Origin: Alcanivorax sp.
GTDB lineage: Bacteria; Pseudomonadota; Gammaproteobacteria; Pseudomonadales; Alcanivoracaceae
Assembly (NCBI RefSeq): GCF_019431375.1
Contig: NZ_CP080267.1
Coordinates: forward strand, 2,607,933 to 2,671,932
DNA length: 64,000 bases
Direction of reading: 5' to 3'
Shown here: piece after piece, positions 42,862 to 51,241 of the stretch
How positions within the stretch are numbered: the first letter of the stretch is position 1
How the letters are laid out: each line of letters opens with the position of its first letter
The notes under the pieces: generated by a model
The model's database searches: none
What the model saw: the letters and a program-made list of their open reading frames with translations, nothing else
Told to the model about the DNA's origin: nothing
Position numbers and translations under genes: made by a program

Positions 42862-45741
42862 GTGTCTTCGCAGTCTCCGCAAACCCGAACCGCTCCGCCG
42901 TTCAATGGCGTGGTCACTGAACAGTGCCAACTGTTACTCAGTGGCATTGCGGTATTGATTTTGCTGGAAATAGCCAGTGCCATCACTCTGGTATGGGCCT
43001 ATTGGGATACACCGACTTCCCGACAGCATCTACTGCTCTGGCTGGGGCTGGTGGGTGCCGTGCAGGTCGGCAGGATGGTCGCCTTGCCGCTGTGCCATCG
43101 GCGCCTGCGCAACGATATGGCCACACCCCATTGCCGCCGCATTCTCTCTGTCATTGCCCTGAGCTCCCCATTGATCCTGGGCGCGGCCGGCTATCTGTTC
43201 AATCCTCTGGACACCCTGTTTGCCAGCGACATGCTGGCCGCCCAACTGACCATTGCCTGCCTGGGACTGGGGCTGAGCACCATGGCCCTGGCCGCCTACA
43301 GCAGCCACTTCCCCACCGTTTTCCTGTATCTGCTGATGCTGCTCGGTCCCGGCGTGCTGCGGCTGTCGGAAACCCAGGCCCATGGCCAGCTATCACTGAT
43401 GCTGCTGATGTCACTGCTGAGCCTGTTCTTCCTGTTTGCCGCCCGACGCATCAACCAGACCGGCCACCAGGCCATGATGCTGCAGGCCAGCAACCGGTCG
43501 CTGATCGACTACCTGAACCGCGCACGCAGCGACGCGGAAGCGCTCAACGAGAAGTTGGCCCAGGAAATCTATGAACGCAAGGAAGCCCGCCAGCGCCTGC
43601 AGGAAACCAACGAGCGGCTGGAATCCATGGTGCAGGAACGCACCCGGGCCCTGGGCGAAACCAACCAGGCCCTGGCGGCCACCGGTGAACGGCTGGAACT
43701 GGCGCTGGAAGCCAGCAATATCGGCCTGTGGGACTGGATGCTGGATACCGGCCGCAACTACCACACCAACTTCGACCGCCTGCTGGGCTACGACGGCGCC
43801 TACTTCAAGAACTTCTTCGGCGATCTGGAAACCCTGGTTCACCCGGATGATCTGACCCGCATCCGCCGCGCCATGGTATCCCACTTCAAGGGCCAGAATG
43901 ATCGTTACCATGCGGTATACCGGCTGCGCCATGCGGATGGCAGCTGGCGCTGGATCGAGGACGAAGGCCGGGTGGTGAAATGGTCCGACCAGGGCCGCGC
44001 CCTGCGCATGATCGGCACCCGCCGGGATATCACCGAAGACCGCCAGAGCCAGGAACAGCTGCGGCTGGCTGCCACCGTATTCGACAACGCCCCGGAAGGC
44101 ATCTTCATCCTCGACCACAAGTTCCGTTTCCTGGCGGTGAATGCCCGCTTCGAACAGATTACCGGCTACAGCGAATCCATGGTGCTGGGCAAGCAGGTGC
44201 TGGATCATCAGGAAACCGCCGCCAACCGCGACACCTACAAGATGATTACCGCCGCGTTGCGAGAGAACGGTTTTTGGGAAGGGGAAATCAACGAGACCCG
44301 CCGTAATGGCGAGCCCTTCCCCGAATGGCTGCAGGTCAGTGCGGTTCGCGATGAACAGAAGCGGGTGATTCGCTATGTGGGCATGATGTCCGACCTGACC
44401 GCTCGCAAGGAAACCGAGCAGCAACTGCAGTTCCTGTCCAATTACGACCGCCTGACCGGCCTGGCCAACCGCACCCAGTTCCGCGAGCATCTGCACAAGT
44501 CCCTGACCCTGGCGCGACTGAACCGGGAAAAGGTGGCACTACTGATGATCGACATGGATCGCTTCAAGCCGATCAACGAATCCCTGGGCCATGAAATCGG
44601 TGACCGCCTGCTCAAAGCCGCCGCCGAACGCATTGGCCAGCATGCCGGGGGTGAAGAAAACCTGGCCCGGGTGGGTGGTGACGAGTTTACCCTGCTGCTG
44701 GAAAACCCCGGCGGCGAAGGTGCCATCAGCCAGCATTGCCAGAAACTGATCAACGCCATGAAGAAGCCTTTCATGATTGATGGCCACGAACTGCTACTTG
44801 GGGCCAGCATTGGCATCAGCGTGTTCCCGGACACCGCCAAGGAGGCCCAGAGCATGATCAATCAGGCGGATATGGCGGTGTACCAGGCCAAGCGCAGTGG
44901 CGGCAACAATTTCCAGTTCTACCGCGGCAACATGCGCGTGGCCTCGGTAGAGCAGCTGGCCCTGGAGACCAGCCTACGCAAGGCCATCTTCAAGAACGAA
45001 TTCGTGGTCTATTACCAACCGAAAATGGATCTTGCCAGCAACCGCATTACCTCGGTGGAGGCCCTGGTGCGCTGGCAGCATCCCACCATGGGCCTGCTGC
45101 CGCCGGCGGATTTCATTCCATTGGCCGAGGAAACCGGGCTGATCTCCGCCATCGGCGAACTGGTACTGGAGCGCGCCTGCCGCCAGGCCCACCAGTGGTA
45201 CAAACAGGGGCTGGGCAATATCTGTGTGTCGGTGAACCTGTCGGCGCACCAGTTCCGCAAGGGCAATGTGGCCGAGATTGTCGACCGGGTACTGGAAAGC
45301 ACCGAGCTACCGGCCCACCTGCTGGAACTGGAACTCACCGAAAGCCTGATCATGGAAGACATGGAGCAGAACATCGAACTGCTCCAACAGCTGCGCACTC
45401 GCGGCATCGAACTGGCCCTGGACGACTTCGGCACCGGTTATTCCTCACTGAGCTACCTGAAACGCTTCCCGGTGGACACCCTGAAGATCGACCGTTCCTT
45501 CATCATGGACCTGGACAAGAGCCCGGATGACGCCGCCATCACCCGCGCCATCATCGACATGGCCCACAGCCTGCAGATGAACGTGGTCGCCGAAGGGGTG
45601 GAAACCGAAGCCCACCTGAGGATCCTGCGCGACATGCATTGCGACAGCATCCAGGGCTTCCTGATCAGCCGCCCGGTGCCGGAGAAAGAGCTGGTGGAGT
45701 TGTTGCATACGCAGGCGTATAGGAAGGCGTTGGATAGTTAA
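42862..45741 (+). CDS. Membrane PAS-PAC/GGDEF/EAL cyclic-di-GMP protein
   Basis: A 959-residue signalling protein starting at a GTG. Five or six N-terminal membrane segments (about residues 25-210) are followed by a coiled coil (215-270), two PAS domains (about 275-395 with PAC, and 400-515), a GGDEF domain with intact VGGDEF at about 604-609, and an EAL domain with EALVRW at about 733. Both c-di-GMP synthesis and hydrolysis motifs look intact. No RxxD inhibitory site precedes GGDEF, so product inhibition is probably absent. The membrane part and PAS domains suggest sensing of a redox or small-molecule cue. Confidence 0.93.
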   Translation: MSSQSPQTRTAPPFNGVVTEQCQLLLSGIAVLILLEIASAITLVWAYWDTPTSRQHLLLWLGLVGAVQVGRMVALPLCHRRLRNDMATPHCRRILSVIALSSPLILGAAGYLFNPLDTLFASDMLAAQLTIACLGLGLSTMALAAYSSHFPTVFLYLLMLLGPGVLRLSETQAHGQLSLMLLMSLLSLFFLFAARRINQTGHQAMMLQASNRSLIDYLNRARSDAEALNEKLAQEIYERKEARQRLQETNERLESMVQERTRALGETNQALAATGERLELALEASNIGLWDWMLDTGRNYHTNFDRLLGYDGAYFKNFFGDLETLVHPDDLTRIRRAMVSHFKGQNDRYHAVYRLRHADGSWRWIEDEGRVVKWSDQGRALRMIGTRRDITEDRQSQEQLRLAATVFDNAPEGIFILDHKFRFLAVNARFEQITGYSESMVLGKQVLDHQETAANRDTYKMITAALRENGFWEGEINETRRNGEPFPEWLQVSAVRDEQKRVIRYVGMMSDLTARKETEQQLQFLSNYDRLTGLANRTQFREHLHKSLTLARLNREKVALLMIDMDRFKPINESLGHEIGDRLLKAAAERIGQHAGGEENLARVGGDEFTLLLENPGGEGAISQHCQKLINAMKKPFMIDGHELLLGASIGISVFPDTAKEAQSMINQADMAVYQAKRSGGNNFQFYRGNMRVASVEQLALETSLRKAIFKNEFVVYYQPKMDLASNRITSVEALVRWQHPTMGLLPPADFIPLAEETGLISAIGELVLERACRQAHQWYKQGLGNICVSVNLSAHQFRKGNVAEIVDRVLESTELPAHLLELELTESLIMEDMEQNIELLQQLRTRGIELALDDFGTGYSSLSYLKRFPVDTLKIDRSFIMDLDKSPDDAAITRAIIDMAHSLQMNVVAEGVETEAHLRILRDMHCDSIQGFLISRPVPEKELVELLHTQAYRKALDS

Positions 45742-45897
45742 CAGTTAATAGTGAACAGTTAACAGCGCGCGGCGCTCTCGCCGTGGGGTCTGAAACGCAA
45801 GAGGCCGCGCCCATACTCTGGGCGCGGCCTCTTGCGTTTCAGATACAGCCCAACGCTGATCGCGTAGCTGTTAACTATTCACTGTTAACTGTTCACT
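45736..45897. repeat. AT-rich inverted repeat flanking a terminator hairpin
   Basis: TTAACAGTTAATAGTGAACAG (45739 onward) and its complement CTGTTAACTATTCACTGTTA (45869 onward) bracket a long hairpin at 45791-45841 (AAACGCAAGAGGCCGCGCCC stem). Half copies of the AT-rich arm follow both pilU genes (2945-2971 and 5774-5808). Confidence 0.8.
45791..45841. terminator. Bidirectional terminator
   Basis: A 22-bp perfect stem TGAAACGCAAGAGGCCGCGC...GCGCGGCCTCTTGCGTTTCA with a short loop, between convergent genes. Confidence 0.8.
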
Positions 45898-46876
45898 AAA
45901 GAAGTTCGAGCGTCTCCGCCGCCCGAAAATACCCCTCCAGATGCCTGCGCAACCACGCCTCCAGCAGGCCTTCGGCGCGCAGTTTTTCCATGACCGGGGG
46001 CAGGAAGCGGCGGGCGTCGTCGAGCATCAGGGTGCGGGTGACGCCCAGTTCGTCCAGCAGATCCATCAGGGTGGTGTCGCCGTACTTGTCGAAGAAGGCG
46101 TTGACCCCGGAATCCAGCATGGCGATGAAGTAGTCTGTATGGCGCAGCTCGCGCCAGTATTCGAAGCCGATCACGAACAGCTCCTGGATATCCTCGCTGC
46201 TGATCAGTTCGCGCAGCTCGGCAACCGGGCGCTGGGAGAATTCCTGCCAGGCCACCAGCACCAGTTCGCGCAGTTCGTCCAGGTTTTCATCCCGGTACAG
46301 CCAGGGATCGCTGAGCAGTTGTTCAGTTCGCTTGAGCAGCCATTCCTGCAAACGGACTTCCAGACTGCCCAGCCAGCGAGCCGGCAGGCGTTTGCGCAGC
46401 TGCTCGTGAAGCGCCGGGGGCAGGCCCTGGTGCAGCAGGGTTTTCAGCCCCAGCTGGGCGCCGCCGGCCAGCAACGCCAGCAGCACCGGGTTACGGCCCA
46501 GCCAGGCCATGCTCTGGCGGGACAGGGGAATCTCCAGCACCTTGTCCAGCAGCGCCATCACCACGTCCTCGTCCACCACATCGCCAATCAGGCGGTCGCT
46601 CTGGATACCGTGGTCGTAGAACTGTTCCACCATGTCGCCAACCAGCTCGGGAATGGCGCCGCTGATGTCCATTTCCGCCGCGTATTTCTGCGCGGTAATG
46701 CGAATCTGCTCGGCGCTGACCCAATCGTTCAGGGTATAGCGGGTGGCCACATCCAGGGCGTAATCCAGCTCCTGTTCGATCAGCCCGTCCAGCTGCGCTG
46801 GCGACAGTTTTGCCAGCAGATGGTCGATCAGGCCATCGAGTAAACGATTGGCAACTTCCTGTTTATCTTCAGCCAT
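45896..46876 (-). CDS. Uncharacterised conserved-looking protein
   Basis: A 326-residue, mostly alpha-helical, Leu/Glu-rich protein. I do not recognise the family. One hydrophobic stretch (WLGRNPVLLALLAGGAQLGLK) could be a membrane or buried helix; there is no signal peptide. The ATG at 46876 is preferred because GGGAA lies nine bases upstream; two other in-frame ATGs are just upstream. It is divergent from a putative metal-dependent hydrolase gene with 86 bp between starts, so they may share control. Confidence 0.7.
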   Translation of the reverse strand: MAEDKQEVANRLLDGLIDHLLAKLSPAQLDGLIEQELDYALDVATRYTLNDWVSAEQIRITAQKYAAEMDISGAIPELVGDMVEQFYDHGIQSDRLIGDVVDEDVVMALLDKVLEIPLSRQSMAWLGRNPVLLALLAGGAQLGLKTLLHQGLPPALHEQLRKRLPARWLGSLEVRLQEWLLKRTEQLLSDPWLYRDENLDELRELVLVAWQEFSQRPVAELRELISSEDIQELFVIGFEYWRELRHTDYFIAMLDSGVNAFFDKYGDTTLMDLLDELGVTRTLMLDDARRFLPPVMEKLRAEGLLEAWLRRHLEGYFRAAETLELL

Positions 46877-46962
46877 TTTTTTCATTTCCCGGTGGAAAAC
46901 CCTTGCTGCATGACACAGCAATTGTATCATCGAATGATGTAACAGTTACGGAGGTACGCACC

Positions 46963-47808
46963 ATGGCGATCTCGATTCTCCCCATCCGCCGCAACCTGAA
47001 GTTCAACCTGAACCCGGCCAAGGCCCTGACCTGGCACCGGGACGGACTGAATGTCAGCCAGTTCATGAACACCATGAGCCTGTTCTTTCCGGTGGGTGAG
47101 CGCTTTTTCATCGACAGCGTACGCAATTACCGTGATCAGATCACGGATCCCGAGCTGAAAAAGGCGGTCACCGCCTTTATCGGTCAGGAAGCCATGCATG
47201 GCCGTGAGCACGAAGAATACAACGATTTCGTGGCCCAGGCCGGGATTCCCTTGCACGCCCAGGAAGCCTTTGTGGCCCGCCTGCTGAAAGCGGTGCAGGA
47301 CTACTCCCCGCAATCCTTCCAGCTGGCCGCCACCGTGGCGCTGGAACACCTGACCGCCATTCTCGGCGGCGGCCTGCTGGATCTGCCGGAAATTCTGGAA
47401 GGTGCCGACGACGGCTACAAGGCCATCTGGAACTGGCACGCCCTGGAAGAAACCGAGCACAAGGCCGTGGCCTTCGACGTGTACCAGGTAGCCATTGGCG
47501 ACGACAGCAATCTGGGCGCCTATGCCCTGCGCAGCGGCACCCTGGTGGCCGCCACCGGCATCTTCTTTGCCCTGATGATTCCTTTCTACCTGCACAACGT
47601 GCGCATCAAGGGCGGCATGACCGACCTGAAAGGCTGGCGCGCCGTGGCCAAGCATACCTGGGGAAAGAAGGGTATTTTCCGCAATATCACCAAGCCCTGG
47701 TTCGACTGGTTCAAACCCGGTTTCCACCCCTGGGACCATGACAACAGCGAACAGCTGAAGAACTTTGACGCCCTGCTGGGCGACCTCCTCAAGGAGGAGG
47801 CCGCCTGA
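46963..47808 (+). CDS. Predicted metal-dependent hydrolase (PF10118 type)
   Basis: A 281-residue helical protein. QEAMHGREHEEYN and WHALEETEHKAVAFDVYQ supply the Glu/His pattern of a ferritin-like di-metal site characteristic of the COG3687 family annotated as metal-dependent hydrolases. GGAGG nine bases upstream fixes the ATG at 46963. A hydrophobic pair near residues 190-210 (LVAATGIFFALMIPFYL) suggests membrane association. Substrate unknown. A strong terminator follows. Confidence 0.82.
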   Translation: MAISILPIRRNLKFNLNPAKALTWHRDGLNVSQFMNTMSLFFPVGERFFIDSVRNYRDQITDPELKKAVTAFIGQEAMHGREHEEYNDFVAQAGIPLHAQEAFVARLLKAVQDYSPQSFQLAATVALEHLTAILGGGLLDLPEILEGADDGYKAIWNWHALEETEHKAVAFDVYQVAIGDDSNLGAYALRSGTLVAATGIFFALMIPFYLHNVRIKGGMTDLKGWRAVAKHTWGKKGIFRNITKPWFDWFKPGFHPWDHDNSEQLKNFDALLGDLLKEEAA

Positions 47809-47849
47809 CGATTTTCATCACCGAGCTCTCCCTTTTCCGGTGACTCTCA

Positions 47850-47879
47850 GGGTCGGCATTGATGCCGGCCCTTTTTTTT
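47850..47879 (+). terminator. Rho-independent terminator
   Basis: GGGTCGGCAT/ATGCCGGCCC stem followed by eight T residues, 42 bp after the stop of the metal-dependent hydrolase gene. Confidence 0.88.
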
Positions 47880-47910
47880 GAGTTGCGAGTCCCACCGCTT
47901 TGCAAACGTA

Positions 47911-47980
47911 GGGTGCACTGAGCACACAGAGAAAAGTCTTTTCCGCGGTGAACTCTGTGCCCTCTGTGGTGAAAACTGGA
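47911..47980. repeat. CACAGAG-type inverted repeat
   Basis: GCACTGAGCACACAGAGAA and its relaxed complement TGAACTCTGTGCCCTCTGTG, related to 11831-11896. Confidence 0.65.
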
Positions 47981-48014
47981 TGTCCAACAACGCCTGCCGT
48001 AGCAGGCGCCTGTC

Positions 48015-50312
48015 TTACCCGTCGTTGCCATCCTGAGTGGACACCACCCGATCGTCGGTCAGGCGGATGTTGCCCGCCGGTGCCTTGCCGTCCCGGTCTT
48101 CGCCGAAGTACAGGGTGGTATGGGGGAACGGGATCTCGATGCCGGCCTTGTCGAAGTAGATCTTCACCAGGCGGTTGAAGGCACGGCCCACCGCCCACTG
48201 GTTGCCCGGCGTGGTCTTGATCACCACGCGGATGTTCACCGAGCTGTCCGCCAGGGCAGTGACCCCGGCCACCGTCATGGGTGCCAGGATATTATCCTTG
48301 TGATCGCCCTCTTTCAGCGCCTCGAAGGCCGCCTCCAGCTGGACGATGGCGTCATCGATGCTCTCCCGGTAAGCGATACCGTACTCGCCCACATGGTTAC
48401 CGAATTCACGGGTAAAGTTGGACACCGCATCCACCGAGGAGAACGGCACGATGTGGTAGGTGCCGTACAGGTCCCGCAGAGCCACCGAGCGAATCCCCAC
48501 CCGGTCCACGGTGCCGGAGTTGCCACCGACGCTGACGAAATCGCCGGTATTCATGGCATTCTCCAGTTGAATGAAAATGCCGGTGATCACGTCCTGCACC
48601 AGCTTCTGGGCACCAAAACCAATGGCCAGGCCCAACACACCGGCGCCGGCAATCAGCGGGCCGATCTCTATGCCAATCTCGGAAAGCACAATCATCGTGG
48701 TCATGATGATGATGGTGATCGCCAGCGTGGTATGAAACAGGCCCAACAGGGTTTCACCCCGTGCCGCCTGAGCGGGGGTGCTGTCTTCCCCGGGGCTGAA
48801 TTTGTGCTCCACCAGGCTCGCCAGGGCAATCCACAGGGCCGCCGCCAGCGCCAGGATAATCAGGATATCGATCAGTGCGGACACCGTCTGCGCACCGGCG
48901 GTGGTGGCATACCAGGCGGCCAGGTCATAGAACTCCCAGGCATCCAGCGACAGCACCACCACCAGAATCAGGATCAGTGCGCGGATCACTTTCAACCCGG
49001 TGGGCACGTAGGTGTTCACCCGGGCCTGCAACCGCGGCATGCTGGCATTGAGGCGCTCGGAAAGCTGGATTTCCTTGCCGATCAGCTGCCCCAGGGCCAC
49101 TGACACCAGCAGCCCCACGCCTACGTACACCAGGGTTTCCAGGGTCGCCAACGCCACATAGGGCAAGGCGGTTTCCGGGTGCAGCACGGTGACCGCAAAC
49201 ACCAGCAGCGCATAGGCCAGCGCCAGCCAGTGCCAGAGGCGCGCCAGCAACAGCAGTGACAGACGCAGCGGACCGTAACTGGCATTGGCACGCTCGGTCA
49301 GCGCGTCACGCAGTACCTGGCGCTTGCGGAAAATCACCACGGCGGCATAGACCAGAGCCACCAGCATGATCAGGGTGCCGGTACCACTGCCAACCGCCGG
49401 GGACACATTGAAGTTCAGCACCGGCACCAGCACCAGCATGCCGTAACCGACCAGCCCGGCCTCCCGGGCCAGGAACCGGTTGCAGTAGCGCGCCTGTTCC
49501 GCCGCCACCGGCAGCAGCCGCAGGCCTTCGTACTGGGAGGAAAAGAACATGCGCAGGCCGGCCTTGGCCAGTTCCACGATCAGGAACGCATTCAGGAACA
49601 ACGCCAGTCGGGTGGCATCCGCCCCCAGCTGCTCGCTCAGTATCGGCGCCACAAGGGTACCGGCCAGGTAGGCCAGCGCCACTACGATGATATCCAGCAG
49701 GGCGGCCACCGCCACGGCCACGGTGGTGCGCAGGATGGCCAACTTCTCCGAGCCGGCCCGGGCCCAGTGGCTGAGACGGCCAAAGGCAGAACTCGCCAGG
49801 GTACGCAGCACCCAGAACACCAGGAAGGTGATCACCACCAGAATGGCCAGATTGAGCAGCGCCGCGGTGACCGCTTTCATGTTCACCGGGGTGGTGGCAG
49901 CCACCTCGCCAGCGCTGTCATCGCTGGCGAACCAACCTGTCACCAGGCCGCTCATGGCCGCAAACTGTCGGCCCATGTCTCCGGCCAGGTTCCCGGTGGC
50001 CGACGCCATGCGGCGGGCCAGGGAGACCTGCTCGGCGGTTTGTCCGCTGGGGGCCTGGGCGGCGATTTCCGCTGGGGGCACCTCACCTTCCAGCCCCAGC
50101 GGGGCGGGGTTGGCGGCAGCCTCAAGACCCCGTAATTGGTCGATCAGCTGCTGGCGCGTGGCATCGTTTTCCAGCAGCTCCGCCAACTCACCATAGTTCT
50201 GCCCCGCAGGAGGCGCCTCCTGGGCAGGCAACGCCGTCGTCAGCATCACTAACAACAGGGAAAGAAGGGCTGTCAGGCCCCGCAAAATCTGGGCTTGATG
50301 GCGCACACTCAT
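48015..50312 (-). CDS. MscS family mechanosensitive channel (YbiO-like)
   Basis: A 765-residue membrane channel. A signal-like N-terminus (LLSLLLVMLTTALPAQEA) precedes a periplasmic region whose segment NYGELAELLENDATRQQLIDQL resembles E. coli YbiO. Many membrane segments follow, then the MscS core: the pore-lining helix GAGVLGLAIGFGAQKLVQDV and the beta domain GDFVSVGGNSGTVDRVGIRS. It would protect against osmotic downshock. Size fits YbiO (about 740 residues). Start MSVRHQAQ at 50312 follows AAGGAGA. Confidence 0.92.
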   Translation of the reverse strand: MSVRHQAQILRGLTALLSLLLVMLTTALPAQEAPPAGQNYGELAELLENDATRQQLIDQLRGLEAAANPAPLGLEGEVPPAEIAAQAPSGQTAEQVSLARRMASATGNLAGDMGRQFAAMSGLVTGWFASDDSAGEVAATTPVNMKAVTAALLNLAILVVITFLVFWVLRTLASSAFGRLSHWARAGSEKLAILRTTVAVAVAALLDIIVVALAYLAGTLVAPILSEQLGADATRLALFLNAFLIVELAKAGLRMFFSSQYEGLRLLPVAAEQARYCNRFLAREAGLVGYGMLVLVPVLNFNVSPAVGSGTGTLIMLVALVYAAVVIFRKRQVLRDALTERANASYGPLRLSLLLLARLWHWLALAYALLVFAVTVLHPETALPYVALATLETLVYVGVGLLVSVALGQLIGKEIQLSERLNASMPRLQARVNTYVPTGLKVIRALILILVVVLSLDAWEFYDLAAWYATTAGAQTVSALIDILIILALAAALWIALASLVEHKFSPGEDSTPAQAARGETLLGLFHTTLAITIIIMTTMIVLSEIGIEIGPLIAGAGVLGLAIGFGAQKLVQDVITGIFIQLENAMNTGDFVSVGGNSGTVDRVGIRSVALRDLYGTYHIVPFSSVDAVSNFTREFGNHVGEYGIAYRESIDDAIVQLEAAFEALKEGDHKDNILAPMTVAGVTALADSSVNIRVVIKTTPGNQWAVGRAFNRLVKIYFDKAGIEIPFPHTTLYFGEDRDGKAPAGNIRLTDDRVVSTQDGNDG

Positions 50313-50489
50313 CTCCTTAGTGCCGGCTTCTGCCGGATCAACCGCTATATTTGAAGCTTATTCAGACGCATAGCCTAACAAGCCAGGAACGGAAAAATGT
50401 GAAGATCGCGCGAACGCTCTGTACCGGAAATGTCATCCGCCATTGACCGCCGGGAGGCGCTGACGGCAAAGAAATGCCAATCGCATCGG

Positions 50490-50517
50490 TTGACCATGAC
50501 ATTGACCACTGTAATTA
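50490..50517 (+). promoter_or_regulatory. Candidate sigma-70 promoter
   Basis: TTGACC (50490-50495) and TAATTA (50512-50517) are separated by 16 bases, 38 bp before the next start codon. Confidence 0.4.
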
Positions 50518-50554
50518 TCGGACTCCATTCCATAACAACATGGCGGAGGCGTTC

Positions 50555-51241
50555 ATGAGCGCATTCTGGACCCCGAATCCCCAAGCACTGGCCCCCTATC
50601 TCCACAGCCGGGAACAGGCGGATAAATGCCTGCAGATTATCGCCGCCTCCCTGCTACCGGGGATGAGCGAACAGGATTGCGAGCTGCTGATCCGTGACTG
50701 GCTCCGTGCCCATCAATTATTCGATCCGGCCCGCCCGCCGAAGGTGCGCTTTGCCGGCCAGACGACCCGCCGTCGCTTTGGCCTGAACAGACCGGGAAAG
50801 CGCCGCTACCGGCACGGCATGAGCTATATACTGCGATGCGATGCGGTGCAGAACGGCCATGCCGCCAAAGCCAGCCTCAGTGGCCCGGCCAGTGCCGAGC
50901 TGGCGCCGTTGCACAGCCGCCTGCGCGATTTCCGCGAGCAGTTACCACAAGCCCTGCGCCGGGGTGAAACACCGCAACAACTGGCCCGCCGGTTCCCCGG
51001 CCTGCGCCAGCACTACCGGCTGGTACCGCTCACCGGCGCCCCGCCAGAGGGCAATTGCATTGGCGAGGAACCGCTGATCCCCGGGCTATGGCAATGGCAA
51101 CTGACCTTCAACGATGGCCAGCACAGCGTCGCCTGTAGTGAATTTTTGCTGATGGATGATCAGGGCCCGCGCTGGCTGACCGCCACCCCGGACCACCTGC
51201 TCGACAACAGCGATAACGATAATCAAGAGGAAGCAGCCTGA
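50555..51241 (+). CDS. Uncharacterised protein, possibly M24-like (pseudo)peptidase relative
   Basis: A 228-residue protein. GGAGG six bases before the ATG at 50555 decides the start. The order SREQADKCLQIIAASLLPGMSE, CELLIRDWLRAHQLF and GMSYILRCDAVQNGHAAKAS faintly recalls creatinase/M24 peptidases, but no metal-binding D-D-H-E-E set can be made out. It overlaps the hydrolase-SDR fusion gene by one base (TGATG), so the two are translationally coupled. Function unknown. Confidence 0.75.
   Translation: MSAFWTPNPQALAPYLHSREQADKCLQIIAASLLPGMSEQDCELLIRDWLRAHQLFDPARPPKVRFAGQTTRRRFGLNRPGKRRYRHGMSYILRCDAVQNGHAAKASLSGPASAELAPLHSRLRDFREQLPQALRRGETPQQLARRFPGLRQHYRLVPLTGAPPEGNCIGEEPLIPGLWQWQLTFNDGQHSVACSEFLLMDDQGPRWLTATPDHLLDNSDNDNQEEAA

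Noticed and set aside
42679..42930. 84-residue N-terminal extension of UvrD
   Set aside because: The extension is not UvrD-like and overlaps the promoter region of the divergent c-di-GMP gene; MDDVTSLIDGLN at 42678 matches the family start.
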